64,000 nucleotides of DNA from Dyella halodurans (GCF_026283925.1 NZ_JAPDPF010000001.1:310001-374000); one strand, 5' to 3'. Shown: positions 27,510-36,215, counted from the stretch's first letter. Notes: generated from the sequence alone by a model not told the origin. Translations and numbers: made by a program.

Positions 27510-29190
27510 ATCGGCCACCGCAGTCGCCTTGCTGTTCGATGACCGGGAACTGGGCAGTCAGTTGCGCGATGCGCTGCATGAGCGTGGGGCCCGGATCGTC
27601 CACGAAGGGGCGCTTTCCACGCTCAGTCGCGCGATGCTGGACAACACCGGCGCCGAAGTCCTGGTGGTGAACCTGGATGACGACGCCGAACAAGACCTCG
27701 ATCGGCTTTATGACGTGATCGACGGCGATCGGCCGCGTGTCGTGTTCAACGACGCGCAAGCGAGTCGCGCGCTGGATGGTTGGGACCGTGCCCGTTGGGC
27801 CCGCCACCTCGCCGTGAAGGTCCTGGCGCAGGGTGATCTCGACCCACCGCGCCCACCGGATGCGCCAGTCGTGCACGCGGTAGCGGAAAGTGCCCACGTG
27901 GCGTTGGGCGACGAGGCCCCGTGCGTATCCGGGGCGACGCCCATGTTCTCTGCGGGCGATGCCACGGACTCTCCCGTCGAGACGGCTACGCCGGCGTATT
28001 CCCATGAACCGGTGGCGATGGCGAGCAGCAATGCGGCTGCCGTGTCCGAGAGCCTGGCGGCCGAGCTCGAGGCGTTGCTGGCGGCCGACGATGGCACGAC
28101 CGAGGCCGAGGAATTTGGCGCGGGACTGAAATTCACCGCGGAGGATGAGCTTCCCCCGCTGCATGACGGGCATTTCGGCGTCGACGCCTTGATGACCCAG
28201 GGCCCGGCACCGGTCGAGTCCGAGCCGGTGGCGAAAGAGGCCGCCGTCGTGGCAATGCCGTCCTTCCAGCTCGATCACTTGACCCTTGCGCCACTGGACG
28301 ACTCGTTTGTGCCGCCGGTCGTCACGGTGACGGCCGCAGCCACCGAAACAGCCCGCGAGCCGCTCATGACAGCGGCCTCGAGCTGGGCCTTGGTGGAGGA
28401 TGAGCCGGCGATCGAGCAGGCACCTCCCCAGCCGTCGGAATTTGGTATCGAAAAGCTCAGCGCTGCTGATTTCCTGGCGCCGGAAGGGGGCAGCCATGAA
28501 GAGTCGACCATCGAGCTTGGCCTGAGCCTGGAATTGGTATCGATGGAAGAAGCCATTGCGCCCAAGGCTTACGAGGGCGGCCATGAAATGCTGCTCTCCG
28601 ACCTCGATACGGCGATTGGCCGCATGCTGGTACTTGGCGCGGCATCCGACAGTACCGAAGCCGTGTGCACCTTCCTGTCACTGCTGCCGTCCGACCTGCG
28701 CATGACCGTGCTGCATGTGCAGCACCTGGATGGCAAGTCGGCGGACGACCAGGCTGAGCTGTTGGCCGCGCGCAGCCGGTTGCCCGTACGCGTGGCGGCG
28801 CATGGCGGGCGTGCGCGCACGGGCGAAGTGCTGGTCGTGCCGGCGGACCAGCAGGCGCGCGTGTATCGCGACGGTCGCATTGAGCTGCAGCCACTGGACG
28901 CACACGCCGTGCAGAGCTCCTTGATCGATGCCAGCTTCACGATGGTGGCCAATGTGTTCGGCCGCAATGCGCAAGCGATTGTATTTGCCGGCCAGGCGAA
29001 CGATGCCGTGGGCGGCTGTCAGGCCATTCATGACCGTGGTGGTCGGGTCTGGGTGGAAGCGTCATCCGAAGGGCATTTCGCCGATATGGTGCACGGTATC
29101 GAAGCCGAGCGCCTTAACAGCTATTCCGGCACGCCCGCTGACCTGGCGGCGCGCCTGATCGAGGAGATGTCCATGGAGAACCGGCGATGA
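27502..29190 (+). CDS. chpB: ChpB-like protein with altered methylesterase site
   Basis: A 562-aa protein overlapping the chpA stop by eight bases. Residues about 1-110 resemble a receiver-like fold, residues about 120-365 are an acidic, Ala/Pro-rich low-complexity linker, and residues about 370-560 align with the CheB methylesterase domain. In that domain His408 (VQHL) and Asp501 (GQANDAVGG) match the catalytic His and Asp. The nucleophile position of GAS-TGGTEA reads GAA-SDSTEA, giving Ala381 followed by Ser382. Activity is therefore doubtful. The position between chpA and chpC matches chpB of Pseudomonas. Confidence 0.75.
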   Translation: MPESATAVALLFDDRELGSQLRDALHERGARIVHEGALSTLSRAMLDNTGAEVLVVNLDDDAEQDLDRLYDVIDGDRPRVVFNDAQASRALDGWDRARWARHLAVKVLAQGDLDPPRPPDAPVVHAVAESAHVALGDEAPCVSGATPMFSAGDATDSPVETATPAYSHEPVAMASSNAAAVSESLAAELEALLAADDGTTEAEEFGAGLKFTAEDELPPLHDGHFGVDALMTQGPAPVESEPVAKEAAVVAMPSFQLDHLTLAPLDDSFVPPVVTVTAAATETAREPLMTAASSWALVEDEPAIEQAPPQPSEFGIEKLSAADFLAPEGGSHEESTIELGLSLELVSMEEAIAPKAYEGGHEMLLSDLDTAIGRMLVLGAASDSTEAVCTFLSLLPSDLRMTVLHVQHLDGKSADDQAELLAARSRLPVRVAAHGGRARTGEVLVVPADQQARVYRDGRIELQPLDAHAVQSSLIDASFTMVANVFGRNAQAIVFAGQANDAVGGCQAIHDRGGRVWVEASSEGHFADMVHGIEAERLNSYSGTPADLAARLIEEMSMENRR

Positions 29191-29663
29191 GTGAGCTACC
29201 GCTACCTCGCGAAATCCGTTGTGTCCTAGTGCCTGTGGGCAACCTGCGTTTGCTGCTGCCCAATGCCACCGTGGCCGAAGTCATCACCTTGCCCGCTTCC
29301 GAGCCGGTCGAAGGTGCGCCGCCCTGGTTGCTGGGTCGTATTGCATGGCGTGGCTGGCGCGTGCCGCTGCTGTCGTTCACCAAGCTCGCCGGAGTGAGCG
29401 AGGGTGATACCGAGCAGGCCGTGCGCGTGGCCGTGCTCAAGGCCCTGGGCGGTCATGCCGACCTGCCGTTCGTGGCGGTCATCACGCAAGGCTTTCCGCG
29501 CCTGACGACGCTCAATGCCGAGCTGATCATCCCTACGCACGATGGCGCGCCATTGCCGCCAGGAGTGCGGGCGCAGGTGCTGGTCCGTGACGACGTCGCC
29601 GTCATCCCGGATCTTGAAGGCATTGAAGCCGAACTGATCGATCTGCTCGCGCTAGCGAGCTGA
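29187..29663 (+). CDS. chpC: CheW-like adaptor ChpC
   Basis: A 158-aa CheW-family protein, last gene of the Pil-Chp operon, overlapping chpB by four bases (ATGA). It shows the CheW pattern: RCVLVPVGNLRLLLPNATVAEVI, PPWLLGRIAWRGWRVPLLSF, then the C-terminal strand pair around VRDDVAVIPDLEGIEAEL. ChpC links additional receptors to the Pil-Chp array in Pseudomonas. It is convergent with rsmE. Confidence 0.88.
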   Translation: MSELPLPREIRCVLVPVGNLRLLLPNATVAEVITLPASEPVEGAPPWLLGRIAWRGWRVPLLSFTKLAGVSEGDTEQAVRVAVLKALGGHADLPFVAVITQGFPRLTTLNAELIIPTHDGAPLPPGVRAQVLVRDDVAVIPDLEGIEAELIDLLALAS

Positions 29664-29668
29664 TCATT

Positions 29669-29705
29669 GGCGCTGCAGGGCGACTACAGGTCGCCGTGTA
29701 GCGCC
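29669..29705. terminator. Probable hairpin terminator between chpC and rsmE
   Basis: Two stacked stems, GGCGCT/AGCGCC and GGCGAC/GTCGCC, with a four-base internal loop and a TACAG apical loop. It overlaps the rsmE stop. There is no strong U-tract. Confidence 0.45.
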
Positions 29706-30418
29706 TGCAAGGCTGCCAAGGCGGCAAGCCCGGCAGTCTCCGTGCGCAGGATGCGCGGGCCCAGGCGCAGGCCATGGAAGCCCGCCTCGGTCAGCGACGC
29801 GACATCGCGACCACCTAAACCACCTTCCGGCCCCACCACCAGCACGCCGCCGGTCGGCGTGAAGCGGAGCGCGCCTGCTTGCTGGGTGCCCTCAGGCAGC
29901 AGGGCAAGATGCAGCGCGCCATCGTCGGGGAGTCCCCGCAGCCAGGCGCCGAGCGCGATCGCCGGCGCCACCTCAGGCACGCGGGCGCGACCCGATTGTT
30001 CGCAGGCACTGGCGGCCACGGCGCGCCAATGCGCCAGGCGCTTTTCCGCGCGGGCCGCGTCCAGCTTTACTTCCGAGCGTTCGGTTAGCAGCGGCACGAT
30101 GCGGGCGACGCCCAGTTCCGTGGCCTTCTGCACGATCAGGTCCATCTTCTCGCCGCGAGCCACCCCTTGCGCCAAGGTCAGCCGTAGCGGGGACTCGTTG
30201 TCCAGGGCACGCGAGGACTGTATCTGGACAGTCACTTCGCGCTTGCCGACGGTCAGGATTTCCGCGGGGTAGTCGCTGCCATCGCCGTTGAACAGCGTGA
30301 TTCCATCACCAGCGGCCAGTCTCAACACGCGTGCAACATGTTCGCCAGCCTGCTCCGGCAGGGCCAGGTCACCGCCCACAGTCAACGGTTGATCCACATG
30401 TATGCGAATAGTGCGCAT
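29684..30418 (-). CDS. rsmE: 16S rRNA m3U1498 methyltransferase
   Basis: A 244-aa SPOUT-class methyltransferase that methylates U1498 of 16S rRNA. It has the N-terminal PUA-like part (EQAGEHVARVLRLAAGDGITLF) and the trefoil-knot SAM site with GPEGGLGGRD and LGPRILRTETAGLAAL. The start at 30418 (MRTIRIHV) fits the family; the frame is open further upstream but without homology. It is cytosolic and stands alone. Confidence 0.94.
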   Translation of the reverse strand: MRTIRIHVDQPLTVGGDLALPEQAGEHVARVLRLAAGDGITLFNGDGSDYPAEILTVGKREVTVQIQSSRALDNESPLRLTLAQGVARGEKMDLIVQKATELGVARIVPLLTERSEVKLDAARAEKRLAHWRAVAASACEQSGRARVPEVAPAIALGAWLRGLPDDGALHLALLPEGTQQAGALRFTPTGGVLVVGPEGGLGGRDVASLTEAGFHGLRLGPRILRTETAGLAALAALQALHGDL

Positions 30419-30590
30419 GAAACGTTTCGGTAGGAGGAAGTCGCCAGCATAACGGACCAGGGACTGGCTCAAGCGCCCTGCCAGGCGAAACCTGAACGGG
30501 TGCGAGGCGCTGGTGGCGCCGCCTTGTGTGGCTGGCCACGCAGGAGCAGCATGTACTTGATCGTCCCATACCTTTAAGGAGGTGGAGACC

Positions 30591-30959
30591 ATGTTCCGAG
30601 CCACCCATGCTCTTATCAACCGTGTCCTTGTCGCCTCGCTGGTTGTCCTGGGTGCCGCCACGGCGGTTCATGCACAGGAGACGGCGTCACAGGCTGCCAA
30701 CGCCGCCTCCATGCAGAGCGTTGCTGACACGCAGGGCAACGCGGCCACCCCGGCCGCCGCGCAGCGGCCGATACTCAAACCGGGCGACCGCAATTGCCTG
30801 CAGACCACGGGCAGCCTGATTCCGGCCAAACCCGGGACTTGCCTCACGTTGGCACCGGGCCGTAGTTACAGCAGGGACGATATCGATCGTACCGGCCAGC
30901 CCACCTTAGGGCCGGCGCTGCAGATGCTCGACCCGAGTATCACGGTGCGAGGACACTGA
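30591..30959 (+). CDS. Small exported protein with paired Cys and a TGS motif
   Basis: A 122-aa protein behind an excellent AAGGAGG ribosome site. It has a signal peptide (LVASLVVLGAATAVHAQ), an Ala/Gln-rich stretch, then a compact C-terminal part with two cysteines (DRNCLQTTGSLIP and GTCLTLAPGRSYS) and an ending TGQPTLGPALQMLDPSI. This looks like a small secreted or periplasmic Xanthomonadales protein with one disulfide. Its function is unknown to me. It is divergent from rsmE and convergent with bioA. Confidence 0.75.
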   Translation: MFRATHALINRVLVASLVVLGAATAVHAQETASQAANAASMQSVADTQGNAATPAAAQRPILKPGDRNCLQTTGSLIPAKPGTCLTLAPGRSYSRDDIDRTGQPTLGPALQMLDPSITVRGH

Positions 30960-30970
30960 CGCGGGCCCAT

Positions 30971-31000
30971 GCCGTGGCGAGGCGCTCAGCCCGCCACGGC
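30971..31000. terminator. Possible hairpin terminator at the bioA 3' end
   Basis: A 9-bp perfect stem GCCGTGGCG / CGCCACGGC with a 12-base loop lies between convergent genes and runs into the last codons of bioA. There is no U-tract. Confidence 0.4.
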
Positions 31001-32347
31001 GATATCAATCCCGCGCATCGCCACGTCGACCAGGTGGTCGAGTTCCTGCGTCGTCACCACGTAGGGCGGCATGAAGTAGATGATGTCGCCAAGTGGGCGC
31101 AGCAGGGCGCCATGCTCCAGACCGTGTAGATACACACGCAAGCCGCGTCGTTCGCCGGGCGTGAATGGGCGTCGGGCGGCTTTGTCTGCCACCAATTCGA
31201 CGGCAGCGATCATGCCGGTCTGGCGCACGTCCGCTACATGCGGGTGATCCCTCAATGGGGCCAGCCTGGCGGCCAGATGGACCGCCAGCTCGCGGTTGCG
31301 CGCCAGCACAGGTTCGTCATGGAAGATGTTCAGAGTTTCCAGCGCCACGCGGCAGGCCAGCGGGTTGCCGGTATAGCTGTGTGAATGCAGGAAGGCCTTG
31401 CCGGCGCTGTATTCGGCGTAGAACGCTTCATAGACTGCCGCGGTGGTGAGTACCGCCGACAACGGCAGGAAACCGCCGGTGAGGCCCTTGGACAGGCACA
31501 TGAAATCAGGCGTTACCTGCGCCTGCTCGCAAGCGAACAGGGTGCCGGTGCGACCAAAGCCGACGGCGATTTCGTCCGCAATGAAATGCACCTTGAACTC
31601 GTCGCACAGCGCGCGCAGGCCGGTCAGGTAGTCGGGGTGATACATGCGCATGCCGCCCGCGCATTGCACCAGCGGTTCGACGATGACCGCACAGACCTCG
31701 TGCGCGTGTCGCTCAAGCAGCTGCCGGAGCTCGCCGAGCCGCCGCCGGGCCACTTCGGCAGCGCTTTCTCCGGGTTCGGCCTCGTAGGCATCCGGTGACG
31801 GCGCGAGGATGGGTGTCAGCAGCAACGGCGCATAGGTCTTGCGATACAGCGCCACGTCGCTGACCGACAGCGCGCCCAGCGTTTCTCCGTGGTAGCTCCC
31901 AGTCAGCGCGATAAAGCGTGTCTTCTCGCCATGGCCCTGATTGAGCCAATAGTGGAAGCTCATTTTCAGCGCCACTTCGATCGCTGCCGAGCCATTATCG
32001 GCATAGAACACGCGTTCCAGGCCCGGTGGGGTCACGCGCACCAAGGCCTCGGCCAGCGCCACGGCAGGCTCATGCGTGAAGCCGGCGAAGATCACGTGTT
32101 CCAGCGTGCGCGCCTGGTCGGCGAGCGCAGCGGCGAGCCGCGGGTTGGCGTGGCCGAAGATATTGGTCCACCACGAACTGATGCCGTCCAGATAGCGGCG
32201 GCCGTCGGTGCCGATCAGCCAGGCGCCGTCACCGCGGGCGATGGGCACCATGGGTACCGTTTCGTGATCGTGCATCTGGGTACAGGGATGCCACAGGTGG
32301 CTCAGGTCGCGGCGCACCAGGGCGTCGACAGCGGGGGACGTGTTCAT
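30986..32347 (-). CDS. bioA: Adenosylmethionine-8-amino-7-oxononanoate aminotransferase
   Basis: A 453-aa PLP-dependent aminotransferase of biotin synthesis using S-adenosylmethionine as amino donor. BioA-specific features are LWHPCTQMHDHE at the N-terminus, the substrate-site DGISSWWTNIFGHANP, YADNGSAAIEVALKM for PLP phosphate binding, FIADEIAVGFGRTG with the PLP Asp, and the Schiff-base lysine in MCLSKGLTGGFLP. The start at 32347 matches the family N-terminus. Other bio genes are not in the window. It is divergent from gspN. Confidence 0.95.
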   Translation of the reverse strand: MNTSPAVDALVRRDLSHLWHPCTQMHDHETVPMVPIARGDGAWLIGTDGRRYLDGISSWWTNIFGHANPRLAAALADQARTLEHVIFAGFTHEPAVALAEALVRVTPPGLERVFYADNGSAAIEVALKMSFHYWLNQGHGEKTRFIALTGSYHGETLGALSVSDVALYRKTYAPLLLTPILAPSPDAYEAEPGESAAEVARRRLGELRQLLERHAHEVCAVIVEPLVQCAGGMRMYHPDYLTGLRALCDEFKVHFIADEIAVGFGRTGTLFACEQAQVTPDFMCLSKGLTGGFLPLSAVLTTAAVYEAFYAEYSAGKAFLHSHSYTGNPLACRVALETLNIFHDEPVLARNRELAVHLAARLAPLRDHPHVADVRQTGMIAAVELVADKAARRPFTPGERRGLRVYLHGLEHGALLRPLGDIIYFMPPYVVTTQELDHLVDVAMRGIDIAVAG

Positions 32348-32409
32348 CCGGCTATGATCGGGGTTTGGAGCGTACCTACTCAAGTCTTGCAAGCACTGCG
32401 GGAGTCGGT

Positions 32410-33195
32410 TTGAAGCGTTGGCGAGCTGCATTGATCGGCCTGATGGCCGTGGCCTTGATCGGTTTTGGACTGCTGTGGTTCCTGCCCGCCAGTTGGGCCT
32501 TGCCCGTGCTCGCCACGCGGCTGCCCGGCGTGCGGCTGCAACAGGTCAGCGGCCTGCTCTGGGATGGGCGGGCGGGACAGGTGCTTTCCGCCAAGGGCGA
32601 GGACCTCGGTCAAGTGGACTGGCAACTGTCCCGGCGCGCCTTGCTGGGTGACACTCGCTTACAGCTGAATCTTCACGGTACGCGGCTGGATTTCTCCGGA
32701 CGCATGGAAGGGCAAGGCGTCGGCGAGGCGACCTGGATGGACGTCCATTTGCGAGCCGACATGGGGCTGTTCGGTCCGATCATCGCGTTGCCGATGGGAC
32801 AGCCGCGCGGTGTGGTGCGGCTCGCGGCAAGCCGCGTGCAGCTACATGGCGGCTGGCCGCAGGAACTGGATGGCAAGCTGCGCTGGGACGAGGCAAGCTT
32901 GCTGACGCCGCGTAACGGCAACCTCTCGCTTGGCAATCTGCTGATCAGCGTGCAGGGCAGCGGCGGTGTGCTGGCCGGGCGCGTGCAGGACGATGGCAGC
33001 GGTCCACTGCGCATCGATGGCGAGTATCAGCTCAGTCCGTTGGCCCGCCGCTTTTCGGCGACCGCAGCAGCACGCGGCCCGAATCCCGCACTGCAGCGGT
33101 GGTTGAACGGGCTGGGTCCCACCGACGCCGGTGGCAAGACGCATATCAATTACAGTGGCGGTCTCGCGGCCGCCATACCGGAGGGGGCACGATGA
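32410..33195 (+). CDS. GspN-like (type II secretion N) protein
   Basis: A 261-aa bitopic membrane protein: a basic N-terminus, one helix (about residues 6-28) and a periplasmic beta-rich domain. The pattern VRLQQVSGLLWDGRAGQV followed by LGQVDWQLSRRALLGDTRL is typical of the T2S_N/GspN family. I place the start at a TTG (32410) preceded by GGGAG five bases upstream; the next upstream in-frame start, TTG 32365, lacks a ribosome site. No other type II secretion genes are nearby. It overlaps the next gene by four bases. Confidence 0.75.
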   Translation: MKRWRAALIGLMAVALIGFGLLWFLPASWALPVLATRLPGVRLQQVSGLLWDGRAGQVLSAKGEDLGQVDWQLSRRALLGDTRLQLNLHGTRLDFSGRMEGQGVGEATWMDVHLRADMGLFGPIIALPMGQPRGVVRLAASRVQLHGGWPQELDGKLRWDEASLLTPRNGNLSLGNLLISVQGSGGVLAGRVQDDGSGPLRIDGEYQLSPLARRFSATAAARGPNPALQRWLNGLGPTDAGGKTHINYSGGLAAAIPEGAR

Positions 33196-33980
33196 GTGGA
33201 TTGAATCTGTCGCAGGCACTGGACGCCGCGCGCGAGGCCGCGCAGGCCGCCGCTGAGGTCTTGCGGCATTACTGGAAACGCGGCGTCGAGGTTGAGCTGA
33301 AGAGTGATGACACCCCGGTGACCGTGGCCGATCGCGAGGCCGAGCTGGCGATCCGCAAGGTGTTGCAGCAAGCCTTGCCCGAGGCGGCTGTCTACGGCGA
33401 GGAGTTCGGTCGTGACGACGGCGTCCATGAGCTGCTCTGGATGGTCGATCCGCTCGATGGCACCAAGAGTTTCGTGCGGCGCACGCCGTTTTTTTCCACC
33501 CAGATCGCGCTGATGCACCACGGCGAACTGGTGCTCGGTGTGTCCAGCGCCCCGATCTATGGCGAGACCATGTGGGCCAGCAAGGGCGCCGGCAGCTGGT
33601 TCGAAGGCGAACGCGTGCGGGTCGCTGCCACGACGGAGTTGGCGCAGGCGTCCATTTCCACCGGCAACGTGAAGTCGCTCACCGCCGATGCGCGCTGGGC
33701 CGAGTTGGGTGCCTTGATTCGCGACAGCAACCGCATTCGCGGCTATGGCGATTTCTGCCACTACCACCTGCTGGCGCGTGGTGGGCTGGACCTGGTGCTG
33801 GAGTCGGACGTGAGCATCCTCGACGTCGCCGCCCTGGCGGTGATCGTGCGCGAGGCGGGCGGCGTCTTCACGGACCTGGATGGCCAGGCGTTGACACTGG
33901 ATTCACGCAGCGTGCTCGCCGGTACGCCTGCGCTCCATCAACTAGCACTGGCGCGCTTGCGCCAGGCGCTCAAGCGATAG
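33192..33980 (+). CDS. Inositol-monophosphatase family phosphatase (HisN-like)
   Basis: A 262-aa Mg-dependent phosphatase of the IMPase superfamily. Metal-site motifs are intact: DDTPVTVADREAE, the catalytic Glu in YGEEFG, DPLDGTKSF and the C-terminal SDVSILDVAALAVIVREAGG. The DGTKSF form and SDVSILDVAA resemble histidinol-phosphatase-type members more than CysQ. The true substrate cannot be fixed from sequence. ATG 33192 overlaps the gspN stop (ATGA); nudE follows after 9 bases. Confidence 0.85.
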   Translation: MSGLNLSQALDAAREAAQAAAEVLRHYWKRGVEVELKSDDTPVTVADREAELAIRKVLQQALPEAAVYGEEFGRDDGVHELLWMVDPLDGTKSFVRRTPFFSTQIALMHHGELVLGVSSAPIYGETMWASKGAGSWFEGERVRVAATTELAQASISTGNVKSLTADARWAELGALIRDSNRIRGYGDFCHYHLLARGGLDLVLESDVSILDVAALAVIVREAGGVFTDLDGQALTLDSRSVLAGTPALHQLALARLRQALKR

Positions 33981-33989
33981 AATGGCCCG

Positions 33990-34547
33990 ATGCGCAAGCC
34001 TCCGATCATCCATGCCACCCGGGACGTGCACGACAGCAGTTTCCTGCACGTCGAGCAGCTCGATCTTGAGTTCTCCAACGGCGAGCGTCGAGTCTATGAG
34101 CGCTTGAAGGGTGGCGGCCTGGGTGCCGTCATCATCGTGCCGATGCTGGATGATGAAACCGTCTTGCTGGTGCGCGAGTACGGCGCGGGCGTGGGACGCT
34201 ATGAATTGAGCCTTCCGAAAGGGCGCCTCGATCGCGACGAAACCGCCGAGCAGGGCGCCGATCGTGAGCTGAAGGAAGAAATCGGCTTTGGCGCACGCAA
34301 GTTGAAGATCCTGCACAACCTGTCGCTGTCGCCTTCCTACATGACGCATATGGCGCACGTGGTACTGGCGCAGGATCTTTATCCGGAGCGCCTGGAAGGC
34401 GACGAGCCGGAAGAACTCGAAGTGGTGCCGTGGAAACTGGCGGACCTGCACATCTTGATAGCACGAGACGATGTCACGGAAGGGCGCTCCATCGCCGCCC
34501 TGTTCATGGCTCGCGAATACCTTGCAGGCCGATTCCAACCGACATGA
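33990..34547 (+). CDS. nudE: ADP-compound hydrolase NudE
   Basis: A 185-aa Nudix hydrolase acting on ADP-ribose, Ap3A and NADH-type ADP compounds. The Nudix box is complete: GRLDRDETAEQGADRELKEE followed by IGFG. The N-terminal FLHVEQLDLEFSNGERRVYERL and the SPSYMTHMAHVVLAQDLYPERL segment fit NudE. Its stop overlaps the cysQ start by four bases. The nudE-cysQ pairing is common in gammaproteobacteria. Confidence 0.92.
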   Translation: MRKPPIIHATRDVHDSSFLHVEQLDLEFSNGERRVYERLKGGGLGAVIIVPMLDDETVLLVREYGAGVGRYELSLPKGRLDRDETAEQGADRELKEEIGFGARKLKILHNLSLSPSYMTHMAHVVLAQDLYPERLEGDEPEELEVVPWKLADLHILIARDDVTEGRSIAALFMAREYLAGRFQPT

Positions 34548-35371
34548 GCCACCCCCCTTCTTCTGCCCTCCTGCAGCAGGTTTCGGCAATCGCCCGCGAT
34601 GCCGCCGAAGCGATCCTGCAGGTCTACCGCAATGACTTCGAAGTGCATCGCAAGGACGATCAATCACCGGTGACGGCGGCTGACCTCGCTGCGCAGCAGG
34701 TCATCATGGCGGGCCTGGCCCGGCTCGACCCGGCGCTCCCGGTGATCTCGGAAGAGGCCCGCACCCTGCCGTGGCTGCAGCGACGCGAGTGGCGTCGCTA
34801 CTGGCTCGTCGATCCGCTCGATGGCACGCGCGAGTTCATCAAGCGCAACGGCGAGTTCACCGTCAACATTGCCCTGATCGACGATCATCAACCTGTGCTT
34901 GGCGTAGTACTGGCACCGGTGACCGGCGAGCTGTATGCCGCCGCGCGCGGGCAGGGCGCCTGGATGCAGGGCGATGCGCATGCGGCCTGGCGACGCATCG
35001 GTACGCGTGCCATGGCGCAGCCGCCGACCGTGGCGGGCAGTCGTTCGCATGGCGGTGCGGGCGCCGCGTTGTTGCCGCAGCTGATCGGGGATGACTACAG
35101 CTCCATGCCGCTGGGATCGTCGTTGAAGTTCTGCCTCGTGGCGCGTGGCGCGGCGGACGTCTATCTACGCCGTGGGGCGACCAGCGAATGGGACACGGCG
35201 GCCGCGCAGGCCGTGCTCGAGGAGGCGGGCGGCGCCGTGCTCGACCTCGGCGGCGAGCCGCTGCGCTACAACCGTGGCGATTCGCTGATCAACCCCGAGT
35301 TCATCGCCGTCGGTGACGCCTCCATCGACTGGAAGGCACGCCTGCTGGCCGCGGACCTGGAAGCCTCATGA
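34544..35371 (+). CDS. cysQ: 3'(2'),5'-bisphosphate nucleotidase CysQ
   Basis: A 275-aa IMPase-superfamily enzyme removing the 3'-phosphate of PAP, the by-product of sulfate assimilation. Motifs are DDQSPVTAADLAAQ, ISEEARTLPW, WLVDPLDGTREFI with the CysQ-type REF and the C-terminal GATSEWDTAAAQAVLEEAGG. It is a paralogue of the gene two places upstream and is translationally coupled to nudE and mazG by four-base overlaps. Confidence 0.94.
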   Translation: MSHPPSSALLQQVSAIARDAAEAILQVYRNDFEVHRKDDQSPVTAADLAAQQVIMAGLARLDPALPVISEEARTLPWLQRREWRRYWLVDPLDGTREFIKRNGEFTVNIALIDDHQPVLGVVLAPVTGELYAAARGQGAWMQGDAHAAWRRIGTRAMAQPPTVAGSRSHGGAGAALLPQLIGDDYSSMPLGSSLKFCLVARGAADVYLRRGATSEWDTAAAQAVLEEAGGAVLDLGGEPLRYNRGDSLINPEFIAVGDASIDWKARLLAADLEAS

Positions 35372-36180
35372 GCGGGGACCCGCGCCACAGCCTCGATGAC
35401 CTGCTCGCCATCATGGCCCGTCTGCGCGATCCGCAGCGTGGCTGCCCGTGGGACGTGCAGCAGAGTTTCGCCACCATCGCGCCGTACACCATCGAAGAGG
35501 CCTACGAGGTCGCCGACGCCATCGACCGCAAGGACTGGCACGATCTGCGAGATGAGCTGGGCGACCTGCTGCTGCAGGTGGTCTTCCACGCCCAGATGGC
35601 CAAGGAGGCCGGGCTGTTCGATTTCGCCGATGTCGCGCATGCCATCAGCGACAAGATGGTGCGCCGCCATCCGCATGTGTTCGGCGATGAAAATTACGCG
35701 AACGTCGAGGCGCAGACCCAGGCCTGGGATGCCATCAAGGCAGCCGAACGGGCGGCCAAGGGCGAGCAACACGATGACAGTGCGCTGGCCGGTGTCTCGC
35801 GCGGGCTGCCGGAATGGAAGCGTGCGCTGAAGCTGCAGGAGCGTGCCGCGCGCGTCGGCTTCGATTGGCCGGATGAGCAGCCCGTCATCGACAAGCTGCT
35901 CGAAGAGGTCGAAGAGGTCCGCGCTGAATTCGCCGACGGGCGCGATGTCCGGCGCTTGCAGGACGAGATCGGCGACGTCTTGTTTGTGATGGTGAATCTG
36001 GCGCGGCATGCCCGCGTCGATTTTTCGCAGGCCATGCGGCATGCCAATGCGAAGTTCGAACGACGTTTTCGCAGCATGGAGCAGTTGGCGCTCGAGCAGG
36101 GGCGATCGCTGGCGCAGCAGGATCTGGCGGAACAGGAAGCGCTCTGGCAGCAGGCCAAGCGAGACGAGGTTGCGGGCTAA
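35368..36180 (+). CDS. mazG: Nucleoside triphosphate pyrophosphohydrolase MazG
   Basis: A 270-aa protein with the two tandem MazG domains of the E. coli type. The first has CPWDVQQSFATIAPYTIEEA with the metal Glu residues and ELGDLLLQVVFHAQMA; the second has EEVEEVRAEFADG and LQDEIGDVLFVMVNLARH. It hydrolyses all canonical NTPs to NMP and PPi, protecting against aberrant nucleotides and modulating (p)ppGpp. It is the last gene of the gspN-IMPase-nudE-cysQ-mazG operon. Confidence 0.95.
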   Translation: MSGDPRHSLDDLLAIMARLRDPQRGCPWDVQQSFATIAPYTIEEAYEVADAIDRKDWHDLRDELGDLLLQVVFHAQMAKEAGLFDFADVAHAISDKMVRRHPHVFGDENYANVEAQTQAWDAIKAAERAAKGEQHDDSALAGVSRGLPEWKRALKLQERAARVGFDWPDEQPVIDKLLEEVEEVRAEFADGRDVRRLQDEIGDVLFVMVNLARHARVDFSQAMRHANAKFERRFRSMEQLALEQGRSLAQQDLAEQEALWQQAKRDEVAG

Positions 36181-36215
36181 GCGCCAGCCTTTTCGAGGTC
36201 TTTGGTCAACCCACT

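Noticed and set aside
24684-27518. A 944-codon minus-strand frame opposite chpA
   Set aside because: It is a codon-bias shadow of chpA: rich in His, Gln, Arg and Leu, with no recognisable fold or start signal.
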